A DNA stretch of 37,943 nt. Source: an uncultured Neomegalonema sp. (lineage in GTDB: Bacteria; Pseudomonadota; Alphaproteobacteria; Rhodobacterales; Rhodobacteraceae). A program made the translations under genes and the position numbers. Below, one piece after another: positions 30,145 to 37,943 of the stretch. The notes below the pieces were generated by a model. It worked only from the letters and a program-made list of their open reading frames with translations, did no database searches and was not told the DNA's origin. Where the stretch lies: the NCBI GenBank assembly GCA_938008165.1, contig CALLLP010000028.1, positions 1 to 37,943 of the forward strand, read 5' to 3'. Position 1 is the first letter of the stretch. Each line of letters opens with the position of its first letter.

Positions 30145-32670
30145 TCACCGCGCCGCGAAGCTGTCGGGTCGCAGCGCACCGGGGCGCACCCCATGCAGCA
30201 GCACGCCGCCTGAGCGCCCCGTCGGGATGAAGGTTCCGCGCCCGGAGGCCCGCGCCGCCGCGATGACCTGTGCCGGTGATCCCAGAGCGGGCGGAAACGA
30301 CAGGCGATCCGTTCCGGGGCGGAAATCGGCGATGGTCACGCGGCCCAGCGGTGCCGGGCTGCCATCGACCCGCGTGCCGATGACAAAGACATCGCGACCC
30401 GGTCCTCCGGCGGCATAGACGATCCCGCCCTCCGCAAAGATACGGTCGTCGCCCTGACCCCCCGCCACAAGATCGATCCCGCCACCCGTGGCGATGGTAT
30501 CTGCACCGCCAAAGCCCGCGACGATGTCATTTCCGCCGCCGCTGGCCAATACATCGCCGCCATCGCTGCCCGCCATCAGGTCATTGCCGCCGGTGCCCTG
30601 CGCCCGGCCCGATACGGCGCGGTGGTTCGCGATGGGCAACGTGCTGCCATCGGGAAAGACCGGCACCATCGCCCATTTCGGCAGATCGGCAAAATGCCGG
30701 TGCATCCCGATCGAATCGCGCACGATGAAGGCATAGGCTTCGGCGATAAACGGGTCGAGAAACGCGCCCACCATCGAGGCATAGCCCGCCCGCGCCTGCG
30801 CGACGTAGTTCCATGCCGCGTCGGGATTGCCCATCATTTCGGCTGGATTGGCCTCGAATTTTCCGGCGGCGATATTGACCTGCGCGATCTCCCGCCATGT
30901 TCTGAACGGCACCTTGGTCTTTTCGTCGCTGTGGATGACCCGATAGGCCGTCGACCAGCGCCCGTTGAAATCGGCGCGCAGAAAGCGATTGAGTTGATAC
31001 CGGCGCGTGAAGTTATAGACGTCACGGGCTTCCGGCACCTGCATCCGCATCGCTTGGGACAGAGATTGGGCGAAGAAATCCTGTTGCCAGTTTGAAATCA
31101 CCCCTGCCGGATGTGGCCCCTGAATCCAGCCTGCGGTTTCGTAGCTGGCCGGGCCGCCGCGCTTGTCGTTGCGGGTGTATTCGGCTGGATACCACAGCAT
31201 GCGCTGGGCCAGTTTGTCCGCGACATAGCGCTTGTCGGGGTGATCGTCGGGGGTGATCCATGCGGCATAGGCGTGGGTGCGGTTGACCCATGCCTGCCCG
31301 CGCACCTGCTCGTTCGACAGGTTGCCCCCTGCATCGTCGCGATAGGCGGGGTTATAGCTCATCAGGCCATAGGCAAGCTGCGCGTGAATCTCGTCCAGCC
31401 GATAACGGTCGCCGGTAATCAGATAGGGAACGTAGGACAGGTCCGGCTGATGCGCGTTGTCGAGGGTCCAGCCATCGGCATTGGTCTTGATCGGCGGATG
31501 GCCGTTTTTACCGAGGCTTGCGCGGTAATCGGTCCAGAATTTGGGGTGATCGTCCAGCGTCGGCACGCGCCCGGTCTTCGGATCGCGAAAGTGCCACGGC
31601 ACTGACCCGGCGGCATCGGCATTCGCCATCATCGCCATGCGGGCGGAGGGCGATTGTGCGCGGAGCCATGCATAGGTCCAGTCGGGGACCATACCGATAT
31701 CCTCGCGCCCGCCCGTTGCGGGCATGCCGCGTGTGATTGCGGCGGAGGCCATCGGCCCGGTGCCGCCCTTCGCGACGCCCTTGACCTGATTGTCAAAGAA
31801 TGCCTGCGCCACATCGACGGTCGGGTCATAGGGCGGCAACGCTCCGGCAGCGATCAGGTAGGGGCCGTCAAAGACGACATGGGCGGTGGAGGGATGCGCC
31901 CCGCCCCAGACAATCTCGCGCCAGTTGGTGTAGCGGGTATGGGTGATCTGCCGTTCCGCCACCGTCTGTCCCGCAAGGCGGATCGCATAAGTATAGGCGA
32001 TGTCCTGATCCTGGGTCGCAAGCATGTCGTCGTTATGGACCGAGACCGCACTGCGCACCGCGCCATCGGCGGAGACGCGAATATCGAAGATCGCCGTAAG
32101 GGACGGGGCGACCTTGCGCGACACCCGGACTTCGCTGGCCAGCGGACCTGAAATCCAGCGGTCCAGCCGTCCAGTCGCGGCGGCTTCGCGCAGCAGGGTT
32201 CCGGCATCGACCGATATGCGCCGTCCCCCCAGGGTCAGGTCGAGGGTCAGGTCGTATCCGCGTTCTACCAATGTGCCGACCGACAGCGCCCCGCGCGGTG
32301 GAACAGGCCCGGCCTGCAAGGCGATCTGGGCATCGCCGGTATTGGCGGGGTTGCGCAAGGACAAAACCGCATGGCGCACCGAGCCGTCGTCATAGCGCGC
32401 CTTGACGTCGAATTGCAGCGGAACCGATCGGCCCTCATGGGTGGCGATCAATCCTGCGCCACGGGGCCAGTCGCCCTTGCGAAAGGCTTGCCCGAAAGTC
32501 GTGATCCTGCCGCCCTGACCCGATAGACCCTGAAGCCGTACGCCGAGAATGGCCCCGGCGGGCCGGGTGACGCGAGGGGCTTCGACATCGACGGCGAGGC
32601 GCGACAGGTCGGCCAGCGCGGGCGGTGCGGTGAAGAGGACGGCGAGAAAAGCGGCGAACAGGCGATGCAT
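30145..32670 (-). CDS. Large secreted protein with RIFT-like N-terminus and RTX-type C-terminus
   Basis: Starting at ATG 32670, the 841-residue product has a Sec signal peptide (MHRLFAAFLAVLFTAPPALA). Residues about 30-120 resemble the N-terminal RIFT barrel of YetA/rhamnogalacturonan-lyase-like proteins (VPLQFDVKARYDDGSVRHAV). The middle is rich in Trp, Tyr and His (DNAHQPDLSYVPYLITGDRY; AYAAWITPDDHPDKRY) and looks like an alpha-toroid enzyme. Residues about 693-770 hold RTX-like glycine repeats (GGNDLMAGSDGGD; GGGNDIVAGFGGAD; GGQGDDRIF), then the usual RTX closing strand (VFVIG; VTIADFRPGTDRLSF). It is probably a calcium-stabilised polysaccharide-active or binding protein; substrate unknown. 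Confidence 0.7.
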   Translation of the reverse strand: MHRLFAAFLAVLFTAPPALADLSRLAVDVEAPRVTRPAGAILGVRLQGLSGQGGRITTFGQAFRKGDWPRGAGLIATHEGRSVPLQFDVKARYDDGSVRHAVLSLRNPANTGDAQIALQAGPVPPRGALSVGTLVERGYDLTLDLTLGGRRISVDAGTLLREAAATGRLDRWISGPLASEVRVSRKVAPSLTAIFDIRVSADGAVRSAVSVHNDDMLATQDQDIAYTYAIRLAGQTVAERQITHTRYTNWREIVWGGAHPSTAHVVFDGPYLIAAGALPPYDPTVDVAQAFFDNQVKGVAKGGTGPMASAAITRGMPATGGREDIGMVPDWTYAWLRAQSPSARMAMMANADAAGSVPWHFRDPKTGRVPTLDDHPKFWTDYRASLGKNGHPPIKTNADGWTLDNAHQPDLSYVPYLITGDRYRLDEIHAQLAYGLMSYNPAYRDDAGGNLSNEQVRGQAWVNRTHAYAAWITPDDHPDKRYVADKLAQRMLWYPAEYTRNDKRGGPASYETAGWIQGPHPAGVISNWQQDFFAQSLSQAMRMQVPEARDVYNFTRRYQLNRFLRADFNGRWSTAYRVIHSDEKTKVPFRTWREIAQVNIAAGKFEANPAEMMGNPDAAWNYVAQARAGYASMVGAFLDPFIAEAYAFIVRDSIGMHRHFADLPKWAMVPVFPDGSTLPIANHRAVSGRAQGTGGNDLMAGSDGGDVLASGGGNDIVAGFGGADTIATGGGIDLVAGGQGDDRIFAEGGIVYAAGGPGRDVFVIGTRVDGSPAPLGRVTIADFRPGTDRLSFPPALGSPAQVIAAARASGRGTFIPTGRSGGVLLHGVRPGALRPDSFAAR

Positions 32671-32751
32671 CGATAACCCTGACCATTTGAAAACGGGGAT
32701 TGGACGGGCCAAGCCTACCGGATCAGGGTTGAGAACGGGTCAATGGCCGGT

Positions 32752-34659
32752 TTACGGCTCCAAAGCGGCATTCACGGCGGGGGGACCATAGGCGCGCAGG
32801 GCCGTTTCGCCGAACAGCCGCTCGCCCACATAGACCGCCCCCTCGCGCGTCAGATGGCGGCCATCATAGGACAGCAATGCACCCGTGGGGCTGAAGGCAG
32901 GACAGCGGATCGCGGCATCGCATAGCAGGGCGTAGAAATCGATCAACCGATCCGGCGGCACCGTTGCGCGCAGGGTTGCCTGTGTGCCGCGCTCGCGGGC
33001 CGAGGGCGTGACGCGCAGGTCCGTCAACTCGGATTGGGCCACATGCAGCACATGGCGCGGCGTGCGCGAGAACAGCCCGTATTTCGATCCCATGACGTAT
33101 AATCCGGGATGATCCTTCAGGCCGAGGGCGTCGAGGGATTGCATCGCCTTCGCCGCTGACCACGGTTTCCACGCCACCGCGATCAGCACCACATCGGCCC
33201 CGTGCAACCGGGCCAGCATCTGCGCATCAAAGGGTTCCTTGCGGCAACTCGCGCGCCAAGCGGCGGGAATGTGTTCGTAATCCGCATCGGTGATGGCGAG
33301 CTGACATTGTGCCGGGCGATAGATGGCGGAGAGGGCGTAGCCATCGAAGGCGCCGGTCTCCACGATCATGTTATAGAGGTCTTGCGAGAACGAATCTCCC
33401 AACAGCACGACATTCGGGCGATCGGTCGCGAGGGGGCGGTTCAGCGCCTCGCGGGTATAGGCCGTGCCGACATAGGCGCCGCGCTCCGCCGGGGTATGGG
33501 TGATCCAGTCGTGCTGGAAGGCTGGATAGCGCTCAGGCAGGCCGTCTTTGCGGTCAAGAGTGATGCCGATGGCGAGGAAGGCGGCGCTAGCGGCGACCAG
33601 TCCCCCGACCAGCGGGCGCAGGGCGATGCGCGTGCGATCCCGGAAAGGGCGCTCGACATAGCGCCACGTCCCCCATGCCAGCCCCAGCGCCAGCAGCGCC
33701 AGCGCGCCCATCAGGGCGGGATCGACATGCTCGCCATAATGCAGACGGGCAAAGGCGAATAGCGGCTGGTGCCACAGATAGGCCGAATAGCTGATCAACC
33801 CGATCCCGACCAGTGGTGGCCATCCCAGCACGCGTCCGACCCCACCGGGGGCCGTGCCGCATAGCAGCACCAGCACCGTCCCCAGCACCGGCACCAGCGT
33901 CCAATGCGACGGAAACGGCACATCCTTGTCCAGCAGCAGGATCGACCCGGCGATCATTGCCAGCCCCGCATACCCGCCCAGAACCGCCGCGTAGCCCTGC
34001 GGTGGCGATCGGTGCAGCAGATAGACCGCCAGAATCGACCCGGCCAGCAATTCCCATGCGCGGCTTGGCAACAGATAGAAATTCGCGGTCGGAAACACCC
34101 CGACCGGATAGATCCATACCACCATCATCATCAGCGCAAAGCTCAGCACCGCACAGCCGGTCAACACCCCGATCAATCGGCGCAACCCTGCCCGCATGGC
34201 GATAAAGACAAGGCAGGGCAGCGCAAAGTAATACTGCTCCTCGATGGCGAGGCTCCACGTGTGGAGCAGTGGTTTCAGCTCTGCGCTCGCGGCGAAATAA
34301 TCGCTGTGCATCCAGAAGAACACGTTCGAGGCAAAGGCCATCACGGCCACAATGCTTTTGCCGAATTCCTCCAGTTCGTAGGGCAGCATCAAGGCCCATG
34401 CCAGCGGCAGGCAGCACAGGATGACGAAGAACAAGGCGGGCAGGATGCGCCGGGCACGGCGTTCGTAGAATCGGGCGAAGGAAAATCGTCCCGCCGCATG
34501 TTCCGCGACCACGATCCCGGTGATGAGATAGCCGGAGATGACGAAAAACACGTCCACACCGACGAATCCGCCTGAAAACGTCGAGAACCCGGCATGAAAA
34601 AGGATGACGGGCAGTACAGCCACCGACCGCAGCCCGTCTATATCCGGCCTGTATCGCAT
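32752..34659 (-). CDS. Acyltransferase-3 membrane protein with C-terminal SGNH domain (OafA-like)
   Basis: I choose ATG 34659 (MRYRPDIDGLRSVAVLPVIL; 635 residues); a TTG six codons upstream is possible. The first 375 residues hold the acyltransferase-3 fold with about ten membrane helices, catalytic H22 in LFHAGF, GVDVFFVISGYLITG and SLAIEEQYYF. The SGNH domain follows, with VVLLGDSFSQDLYN (nucleophile Ser near 423) and D599/H602 in YDGRHLT. Such proteins O-acetylate lipopolysaccharide, capsule or exopolysaccharide at the inner membrane. It lies 81 bp upstream of the secreted RTX-type protein in the same direction. Confidence 0.92.
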   Translation of the reverse strand: MRYRPDIDGLRSVAVLPVILFHAGFSTFSGGFVGVDVFFVISGYLITGIVVAEHAAGRFSFARFYERRARRILPALFFVILCCLPLAWALMLPYELEEFGKSIVAVMAFASNVFFWMHSDYFAASAELKPLLHTWSLAIEEQYYFALPCLVFIAMRAGLRRLIGVLTGCAVLSFALMMMVVWIYPVGVFPTANFYLLPSRAWELLAGSILAVYLLHRSPPQGYAAVLGGYAGLAMIAGSILLLDKDVPFPSHWTLVPVLGTVLVLLCGTAPGGVGRVLGWPPLVGIGLISYSAYLWHQPLFAFARLHYGEHVDPALMGALALLALGLAWGTWRYVERPFRDRTRIALRPLVGGLVAASAAFLAIGITLDRKDGLPERYPAFQHDWITHTPAERGAYVGTAYTREALNRPLATDRPNVVLLGDSFSQDLYNMIVETGAFDGYALSAIYRPAQCQLAITDADYEHIPAAWRASCRKEPFDAQMLARLHGADVVLIAVAWKPWSAAKAMQSLDALGLKDHPGLYVMGSKYGLFSRTPRHVLHVAQSELTDLRVTPSARERGTQATLRATVPPDRLIDFYALLCDAAIRCPAFSPTGALLSYDGRHLTREGAVYVGERLFGETALRAYGPPAVNAALEP

Positions 34660-34751
34660 CGGACCCCGCGAGGACAAGAATTCCGGTGCATGATCGTCGG
34701 GGATGGTGAAAACTGCGTAAATGATGCCGCGTAGCCATGACAGGATACCCC

Positions 34752-35783
34752 ATGCAGATCATCCACACCGACCGGCACCGACTGCGAGCCTCGAAAACCG
34801 AGCTGTCCGGTGGCCTGCTCGTGCCCCCCTTCGAATGCCCCGAACGGGTCGAGCATATCCTCGCGGAGCTGGACCGGCGTGGCCATACCGACATCGTCGA
34901 GCCACAGGATTTCGGTCTCGATCCGATCCGGCGGGTCCATGATGCGGATTTCGTCGACTTTCTGAAAACATGCTGGGCCGAATGGCAGGCCGCCGGATTC
35001 GAGGGCGAAGCGATTGCGAGTTCATGGCCTTCGCGGCGCATGCCTCGGATGACCCCGCCCCGGCATATCGACGGACGCATCGGCTATTACTGTCTCGCCT
35101 GCGAAACCTCGATCAGCGAGGGCACATGGGAGGCGGCCTATGCGGCGGCTCAGGTCGCCTTGACCGGGGCAAAGCGGATCGGGCAGGGCGCCCGCGCCGC
35201 CTTTTCACTTTGCCGCCCGCCGGGCCACCATGCGGCGCAGGATATGTTCGGCGGCTATTGCTTTTTGAACAATGCCGCCATCGCGGCGCAGGCGATGCGC
35301 GATGGCGGGGCCGCGCGGGTCGCGGTGCGGGATGTGGATTTTCACCATGGCAATGGCACACAGGCGATCTTCTATGACCGCGAGGATGTGCTGTTCCTGT
35401 CGCTGCATGGCGATCCGATGGACGCGTTTCCCTATTTTCTGGGGGGCAGCGATGAGACGGGCGCGGGGGCGGGGCAGGGCTTTACGGTCAATTACCCCCT
35501 GCCACCCGGATGCCCCTATTCAACATGGGTCGAGGCGTTGGAGGATGCATTGGGCAAGATCGCGGCCTATGGTGCGGATGCCCTTGTCATCTCGCTGGGG
35601 GTCGATACGTTCGAGCGCGATCCGATCAGCTTCTTTAAACTGACCAGCGACGATTTCACCGATTACGGCGCGCGGCTCGCCCGGCTGGGCCTGCCGACGC
35701 TGTTTGTGATGGAGGGCGGCTATGCGGTGGCCGAGATCGGCGTCAATACCGTCAATGTGCTCGATGGCTTTGGCGAGGGATAA
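34752..35783 (+). CDS. aphA: Histone-deacetylase-family acetylpolyamine amidohydrolase
   Basis: I start at ATG 34752 (MQIIHTDRH), where AGGA is 6 bases upstream; ATG 34737 is an alternative. The 343-residue protein keeps all deacetylase residues: H159/H160 in RPPGHHAAQDMFGGYCF, zinc ligands D196 and H198 in RDVDFHHGNGTQ, D285 in SLGVDTFERDP, and Y324 in VMEGGYAV. These match the numbering of the Mycoplana acetylpolyamine amidohydrolase to within one residue, as I recall it. It should remove acetyl groups from acetylated polyamines in the cytoplasm. It forms an operon with the amidase 3 bp downstream. Confidence 0.9.
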   Translation: MQIIHTDRHRLRASKTELSGGLLVPPFECPERVEHILAELDRRGHTDIVEPQDFGLDPIRRVHDADFVDFLKTCWAEWQAAGFEGEAIASSWPSRRMPRMTPPRHIDGRIGYYCLACETSISEGTWEAAYAAAQVALTGAKRIGQGARAAFSLCRPPGHHAAQDMFGGYCFLNNAAIAAQAMRDGGAARVAVRDVDFHHGNGTQAIFYDREDVLFLSLHGDPMDAFPYFLGGSDETGAGAGQGFTVNYPLPPGCPYSTWVEALEDALGKIAAYGADALVISLGVDTFERDPISFFKLTSDDFTDYGARLARLGLPTLFVMEGGYAVAEIGVNTVNVLDGFGEG

Positions 35784-35786
35784 GAC

Positions 35787-37199
35787 ATGGACCTGATCCG
35801 ACACTCCGCCCGCACGCTTGTCGCGGACCTGCGCAGCGGTGCGGTCAGCGCGCTTGAGCTGATCGACGCTCTCGAAGCGCGGATCGCGGCGGTCGATGGG
35901 GCCGTCAATGCCCTGCCGACCCTGTGCCTTGACCGGGCGCGAAACCATGTCCGGGCGCTGGAAGCGAAACCGGCCCCGGAGCGGGGCATCCTGTGCGGCC
36001 TGCCCGTCGCGATCAAGGATCTGTCGGATGTCGCGGGGGTGCGCAGTACCCATGGCTCGTCGATCTTCGCCGATGCGGTTCCCGAATCTTCCGCCCATGT
36101 TGTCGAGCGGCTGGAGGCATCGGGCGGGGTGGTCTATGCCAAGACCAACACGCCGGAATTCGGGGCGGGGGGCAATACCTTCAACGATGTATTCGGCGCG
36201 ACCCTGAATCCATGGGATACGCGCCTGTCTGCGGCGGGATCGTCGGGCGGGTCGGCGGTGGCGCTGGCGACGGGGATGGCGTGGCTGGCCCATGGCTCGG
36301 ATATGGGCGGCAGCCTGCGCAATCCGGCCAGCTTCAACGGCATCGTCGGGATGCGTCCCGCTCCGGGGCGGGTGCCGGGGGGACCGTCGGCCAATCCCTA
36401 CGCGACCCTTGGCGTGCAGGGACCGATGGCGCGGGATGTGGATGATCTGGCGTTGTTTTTCGATGCGATGTGCGGTTTCGATGCCCGCGAGCCGCTGTCG
36501 CTGGCGGCTCCGGCATCCTCCTTTGCCGACGCGGCGGCGCGGCGCGAGCGGCCCCTGCGCGTGGCGTATAGTGCCGATCTGGGCATCACGCCCGTCGATC
36601 CCGAAATCGCCGATCTGTGCCGCAAGGCCGCCGCACAATTCGAGGCGATGGGCGTGGCGGTCGAGGAGGCGCATCCCGATTTCACCGATGCCCATTCGGT
36701 ATTTCAGACCCTGCGCGCCCATGATTTCGCCGTGTCGATGAGCGACCTGCTGCGCGATCACCGCGATCTGCTTAAACCGGAGATCGTCTGGAATATCGAG
36801 AAGGGGCAGGCGCTTAGTGCCCTCGATCTGGGCCGGGCGGAGCGGGCGCGGGGCGTCATGGTTGCGCGGGCCACGGCGTTTTTCGAGACTTTCGACCTGT
36901 TGCTGACCCCCGCGACCATCGTGGCGCCTTATCCGGTTGACCAGCGCTATGTTGCCGATTGTGCGGGCGTGACCTTCGAGACCTATATCGATTGGCTCGG
37001 CATCGCCTATGCCATCACGAATGTCTCGCTGCCCGCCCTGTCACTGCCCTGCGGGTTCACGGCCAGCGGCTTGCCGGTAGGGGTGCAGATGGTCGGCAGG
37101 CCACGCGGCGAGGCGGCGCTTTTGTCGGCGGCGGGGGTGCTGGAGGATGCCCTCGCGCTGCGCCATCTGCCGATCGATCCGAAGATCGGCGGGGTATGA
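35787..37199 (+). CDS. Amidase-signature hydrolase
   Basis: The 470-residue protein carries the Ser-cisSer-Lys triad of the amidase signature family: K77 in LPVAIKDLSDVAG, S152 in AAGSSGGSAVALATG, and the nucleophile S176 in SDMGGSLRNPASFNG. Length and C-terminus (ALSLPCGFTASGLPVGVQMV) resemble GatA-like amidases, but absence of gatB/gatC and the neighbour aphA point to a small-amide hydrolase. With aphA it may recycle nitrogen from acetylated amines or amides. The true substrate cannot be read from sequence. Confidence 0.9.
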   Translation: MDLIRHSARTLVADLRSGAVSALELIDALEARIAAVDGAVNALPTLCLDRARNHVRALEAKPAPERGILCGLPVAIKDLSDVAGVRSTHGSSIFADAVPESSAHVVERLEASGGVVYAKTNTPEFGAGGNTFNDVFGATLNPWDTRLSAAGSSGGSAVALATGMAWLAHGSDMGGSLRNPASFNGIVGMRPAPGRVPGGPSANPYATLGVQGPMARDVDDLALFFDAMCGFDAREPLSLAAPASSFADAAARRERPLRVAYSADLGITPVDPEIADLCRKAAAQFEAMGVAVEEAHPDFTDAHSVFQTLRAHDFAVSMSDLLRDHRDLLKPEIVWNIEKGQALSALDLGRAERARGVMVARATAFFETFDLLLTPATIVAPYPVDQRYVADCAGVTFETYIDWLGIAYAITNVSLPALSLPCGFTASGLPVGVQMVGRPRGEAALLSAAGVLEDALALRHLPIDPKIGGV

Positions 37200-37417
37200 G
37201 AAAGAAATATCCTGTATCTTTTTGGAACAGTTTTCATTTAACCAAGATCGTTGCAGGGCTTTGAAAGCATTAAATAAATCTGCCCCTGCCGACCGCGAAC
37301 AACCGCATAAGTGGTGTTATTTTTAACTTATCAACTTGACATGATTGGGTAATTTCAGCCTGACTCTCCATCGATGCCACGGATTGTCATGTGGTAACCA
37401 TTTTGGGGAGTTGTACG
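37200..37417. other. AT-rich spacer upstream of the glycine-rich gene
   Basis: This 218-bp gap is AT-rich in its first half. TTGACA at 37336-37341 is a perfect -35 hexamer, but the sequence 17 bp on (CCTGAC) is a poor -10. CATTTAACCA at 37236 also occurs at 27334. GGGGAG at 37405-37410 is the ribosome site of the next gene. No terminator with a T run was found after the amidase gene. Confidence 0.3.
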
Positions 37418-37705
37418 ATGCTTGGACTGATCATTTCGTTGGCGTCAGGGGCGATCGGTGGGAATGTTGCCGGGGGATTGATGAAAAATCTCAGCCTCGG
37501 CACGCTGGGTAACTCGCTTGCCGGTATCGCGGGCGGTGGCCTTGGCGGATCCATTCTCGGAGCGCTGGGTGCGGGTGGTACGGCGGCGGCGGCCGGTGGC
37601 GGCATGGATATCGGCTCCATTGTCGGCAGCCTCGCAACGGGTGGCGTCGGCGGTGGCGCCCTCATGGCGATCATCGGTGTCATCAAGAACATGATGGGCC
37701 GCTGA
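37418..37705 (+). CDS. Glycine-rich 95-residue membrane protein
   Basis: I start at ATG 37418 (MLGLIISLASGAIGGNVAGG), after GGGGAG; a frame from 37391 adds nine unlikely residues. The product is rich in Gly, Ala, Leu and Ile, with repeated small-residue motifs (GGGLGGSILGALGAGG; GGVGGGALMAIIG) and very few charges, ending KNMMGR. It resembles glycine-zipper-like membrane proteins conserved in some Rhodobacterales, function unknown. Its strong ribosome site and upstream AT-rich region suggest high expression. It precedes dnaX but is separated from it by a hairpin. Confidence 0.75.
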   Translation: MLGLIISLASGAIGGNVAGGLMKNLSLGTLGNSLAGIAGGGLGGSILGALGAGGTAAAAGGGMDIGSIVGSLATGGVGGGALMAIIGVIKNMMGR

Positions 37706-37718
37706 GACAGCATTGCGA

Positions 37719-37748
37719 GACGCTTCACCCGGTCTGTGGTGGAGCGTC
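37719..37748 (+). terminator. Hairpin between the glycine-rich gene and dnaX
   Basis: GACGCTTCACC (37719-37729) pairs with GGTGGAGCGTC (37738-37748) over 11 bp with one T-G wobble and an 8-base loop, starting 14 bp after the glycine-rich gene stop. AATTCATCATTC follows, moderately AT-rich rather than a T run. It is the likely terminator of the small gene. Confidence 0.55.
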
Positions 37749-37809
37749 AATTCATCATTCGCTGCGACTCGGTCTTGTGCCTGCGCGCGTGCGATGAAAT
37801 ACACATGTC

Positions 37810-37943
37810 ATGGCCGATGATGCACATGAGGGAGCCTATCAGGTTCTCGCCCGAAAATACCGCCCGCAGGATTTCGATGCCCTGATCGGGCAGGAGGCCA
37901 TGGTGCGCGTGCTGCGCAATGCCTTTGCGGCGGGGCGCATCCA
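37810..37943 (+). CDS. dnaX: DNA polymerase III gamma/tau subunit, N-terminal fragment
   Basis: From ATG 37810 the product runs 44 codons to the window edge. It contains YQVLARKYRPQDFDALIGQE (10-29) followed by AMVRVLRNAFAAGRI, the conserved DnaX opening ahead of the Walker A motif. DnaX is the clamp-loader ATPase of the replicative polymerase. Frame choice is clear, since the competing ATG at 37805 enters a different frame. The gene continues outside the window. Confidence 0.95.
   Translation, partial: MADDAHEGAYQVLARKYRPQDFDALIGQEAMVRVLRNAFAAGRI

Noticed and set aside
32221..32255. Tandem GGTCAGGTCGA-like repeat
   Set aside because: Two short copies encode alternating Leu/Asp strand residues inside the secreted protein gene; coding explains it.
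33587..35080. Minus-strand 497-codon ORF covering the acyltransferase N-terminal half and the aphA start
   Set aside because: Frame-shifted copy of the acyltransferase gene; the real frame has the family motifs.
1..37943. CRISPR arrays, tRNA or rRNA genes, transposases, integrases
   Set aside because: None seen: no spaced direct repeats, no cloverleaf candidates noticed, and no mobile-element protein motifs among the ORFs.

Overview
The window looks like chromosomal DNA of an alphaproteobacterium, most likely a Rhodobacterales (Roseobacter-type) organism. Coding DNA is GC-rich, genes are tightly packed with many ATGA/GTGA stop-start overlaps, and several families typical of that group are present (Usg, DUF6165, an ArsR-methyltransferase fusion, a Cox-type molybdenum-enzyme maturation set). 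No rRNA, tRNA, CRISPR array, integrase, transposase or prophage gene was recognised. All functions are read from sequence motifs and memory of families; no search was run.

Layout. (1) 1-2320, minus strand: urease operon ureD-ureA-orf-ureB-gap-ureC, with ureC cut by the window edge. Two stretches interrupt the usual compact order: a very AT-rich 129-codon gene between ureA and ureB, and 415 bp between ureB and ureC holding strong hairpins, an antisense 28-codon hydrophobic ORF whose ribosome site sits in a hairpin, and a doubtful 139-codon ORF that overlaps both neighbours. (2) 2520-5580: 3-hydroxybutyryl-CoA dehydrogenase, then a TPR-glycosyltransferase-like/DUF6165 pair and usg. (3) 5885-13813: a periplasmic HtrA protease; a VanZ-like protein, a membrane hydrolase and a 59-codon Rid-like ORF downstream of uvrC; an S49 protease/mini membrane protein/cation antiporter operon; a zinc deacylase. 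(4) 13845-20315: HSL-type esterase, a LysM-solute-binding fusion, a MoxR ATPase, two SDR proteins (one lacking its active-site residues), a GNAT enzyme and an ArsR-methyltransferase fusion.

(5) 20495-27337, all plus strand: mlaA, mlaC, a CoxE-like VWA protein, a glycoamylase-family periplasmic protein, XdhC/CoxI-like, a molybdopterin-binding protein and MocA-like, the last three joined by ATGA overlaps. With the MoxR gene at 16106 this resembles the accessory set that matures CO-dehydrogenase-type molybdenum hydroxylases, but no structural hydroxylase genes are in the window. (6) 27464-37199: a membrane-anchored degenerate EAL protein coupled to an ICMT-like methyltransferase; a large secreted protein with RTX-type repeats beside an acyltransferase-3/SGNH protein; then acetylpolyamine amidohydrolase and an amidase. 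(7) 37418-end: a glycine-rich small protein and the start of dnaX.

Functional themes are nitrogen release from urea, amides and acetylated polyamines, envelope maintenance (HtrA, Mla, S49, glucan- or polysaccharide-directed proteins) and molybdenum-enzyme assembly. The most unusual stretch is the interrupted urease operon, particularly the antisense small-peptide locus between ureB and ureC.
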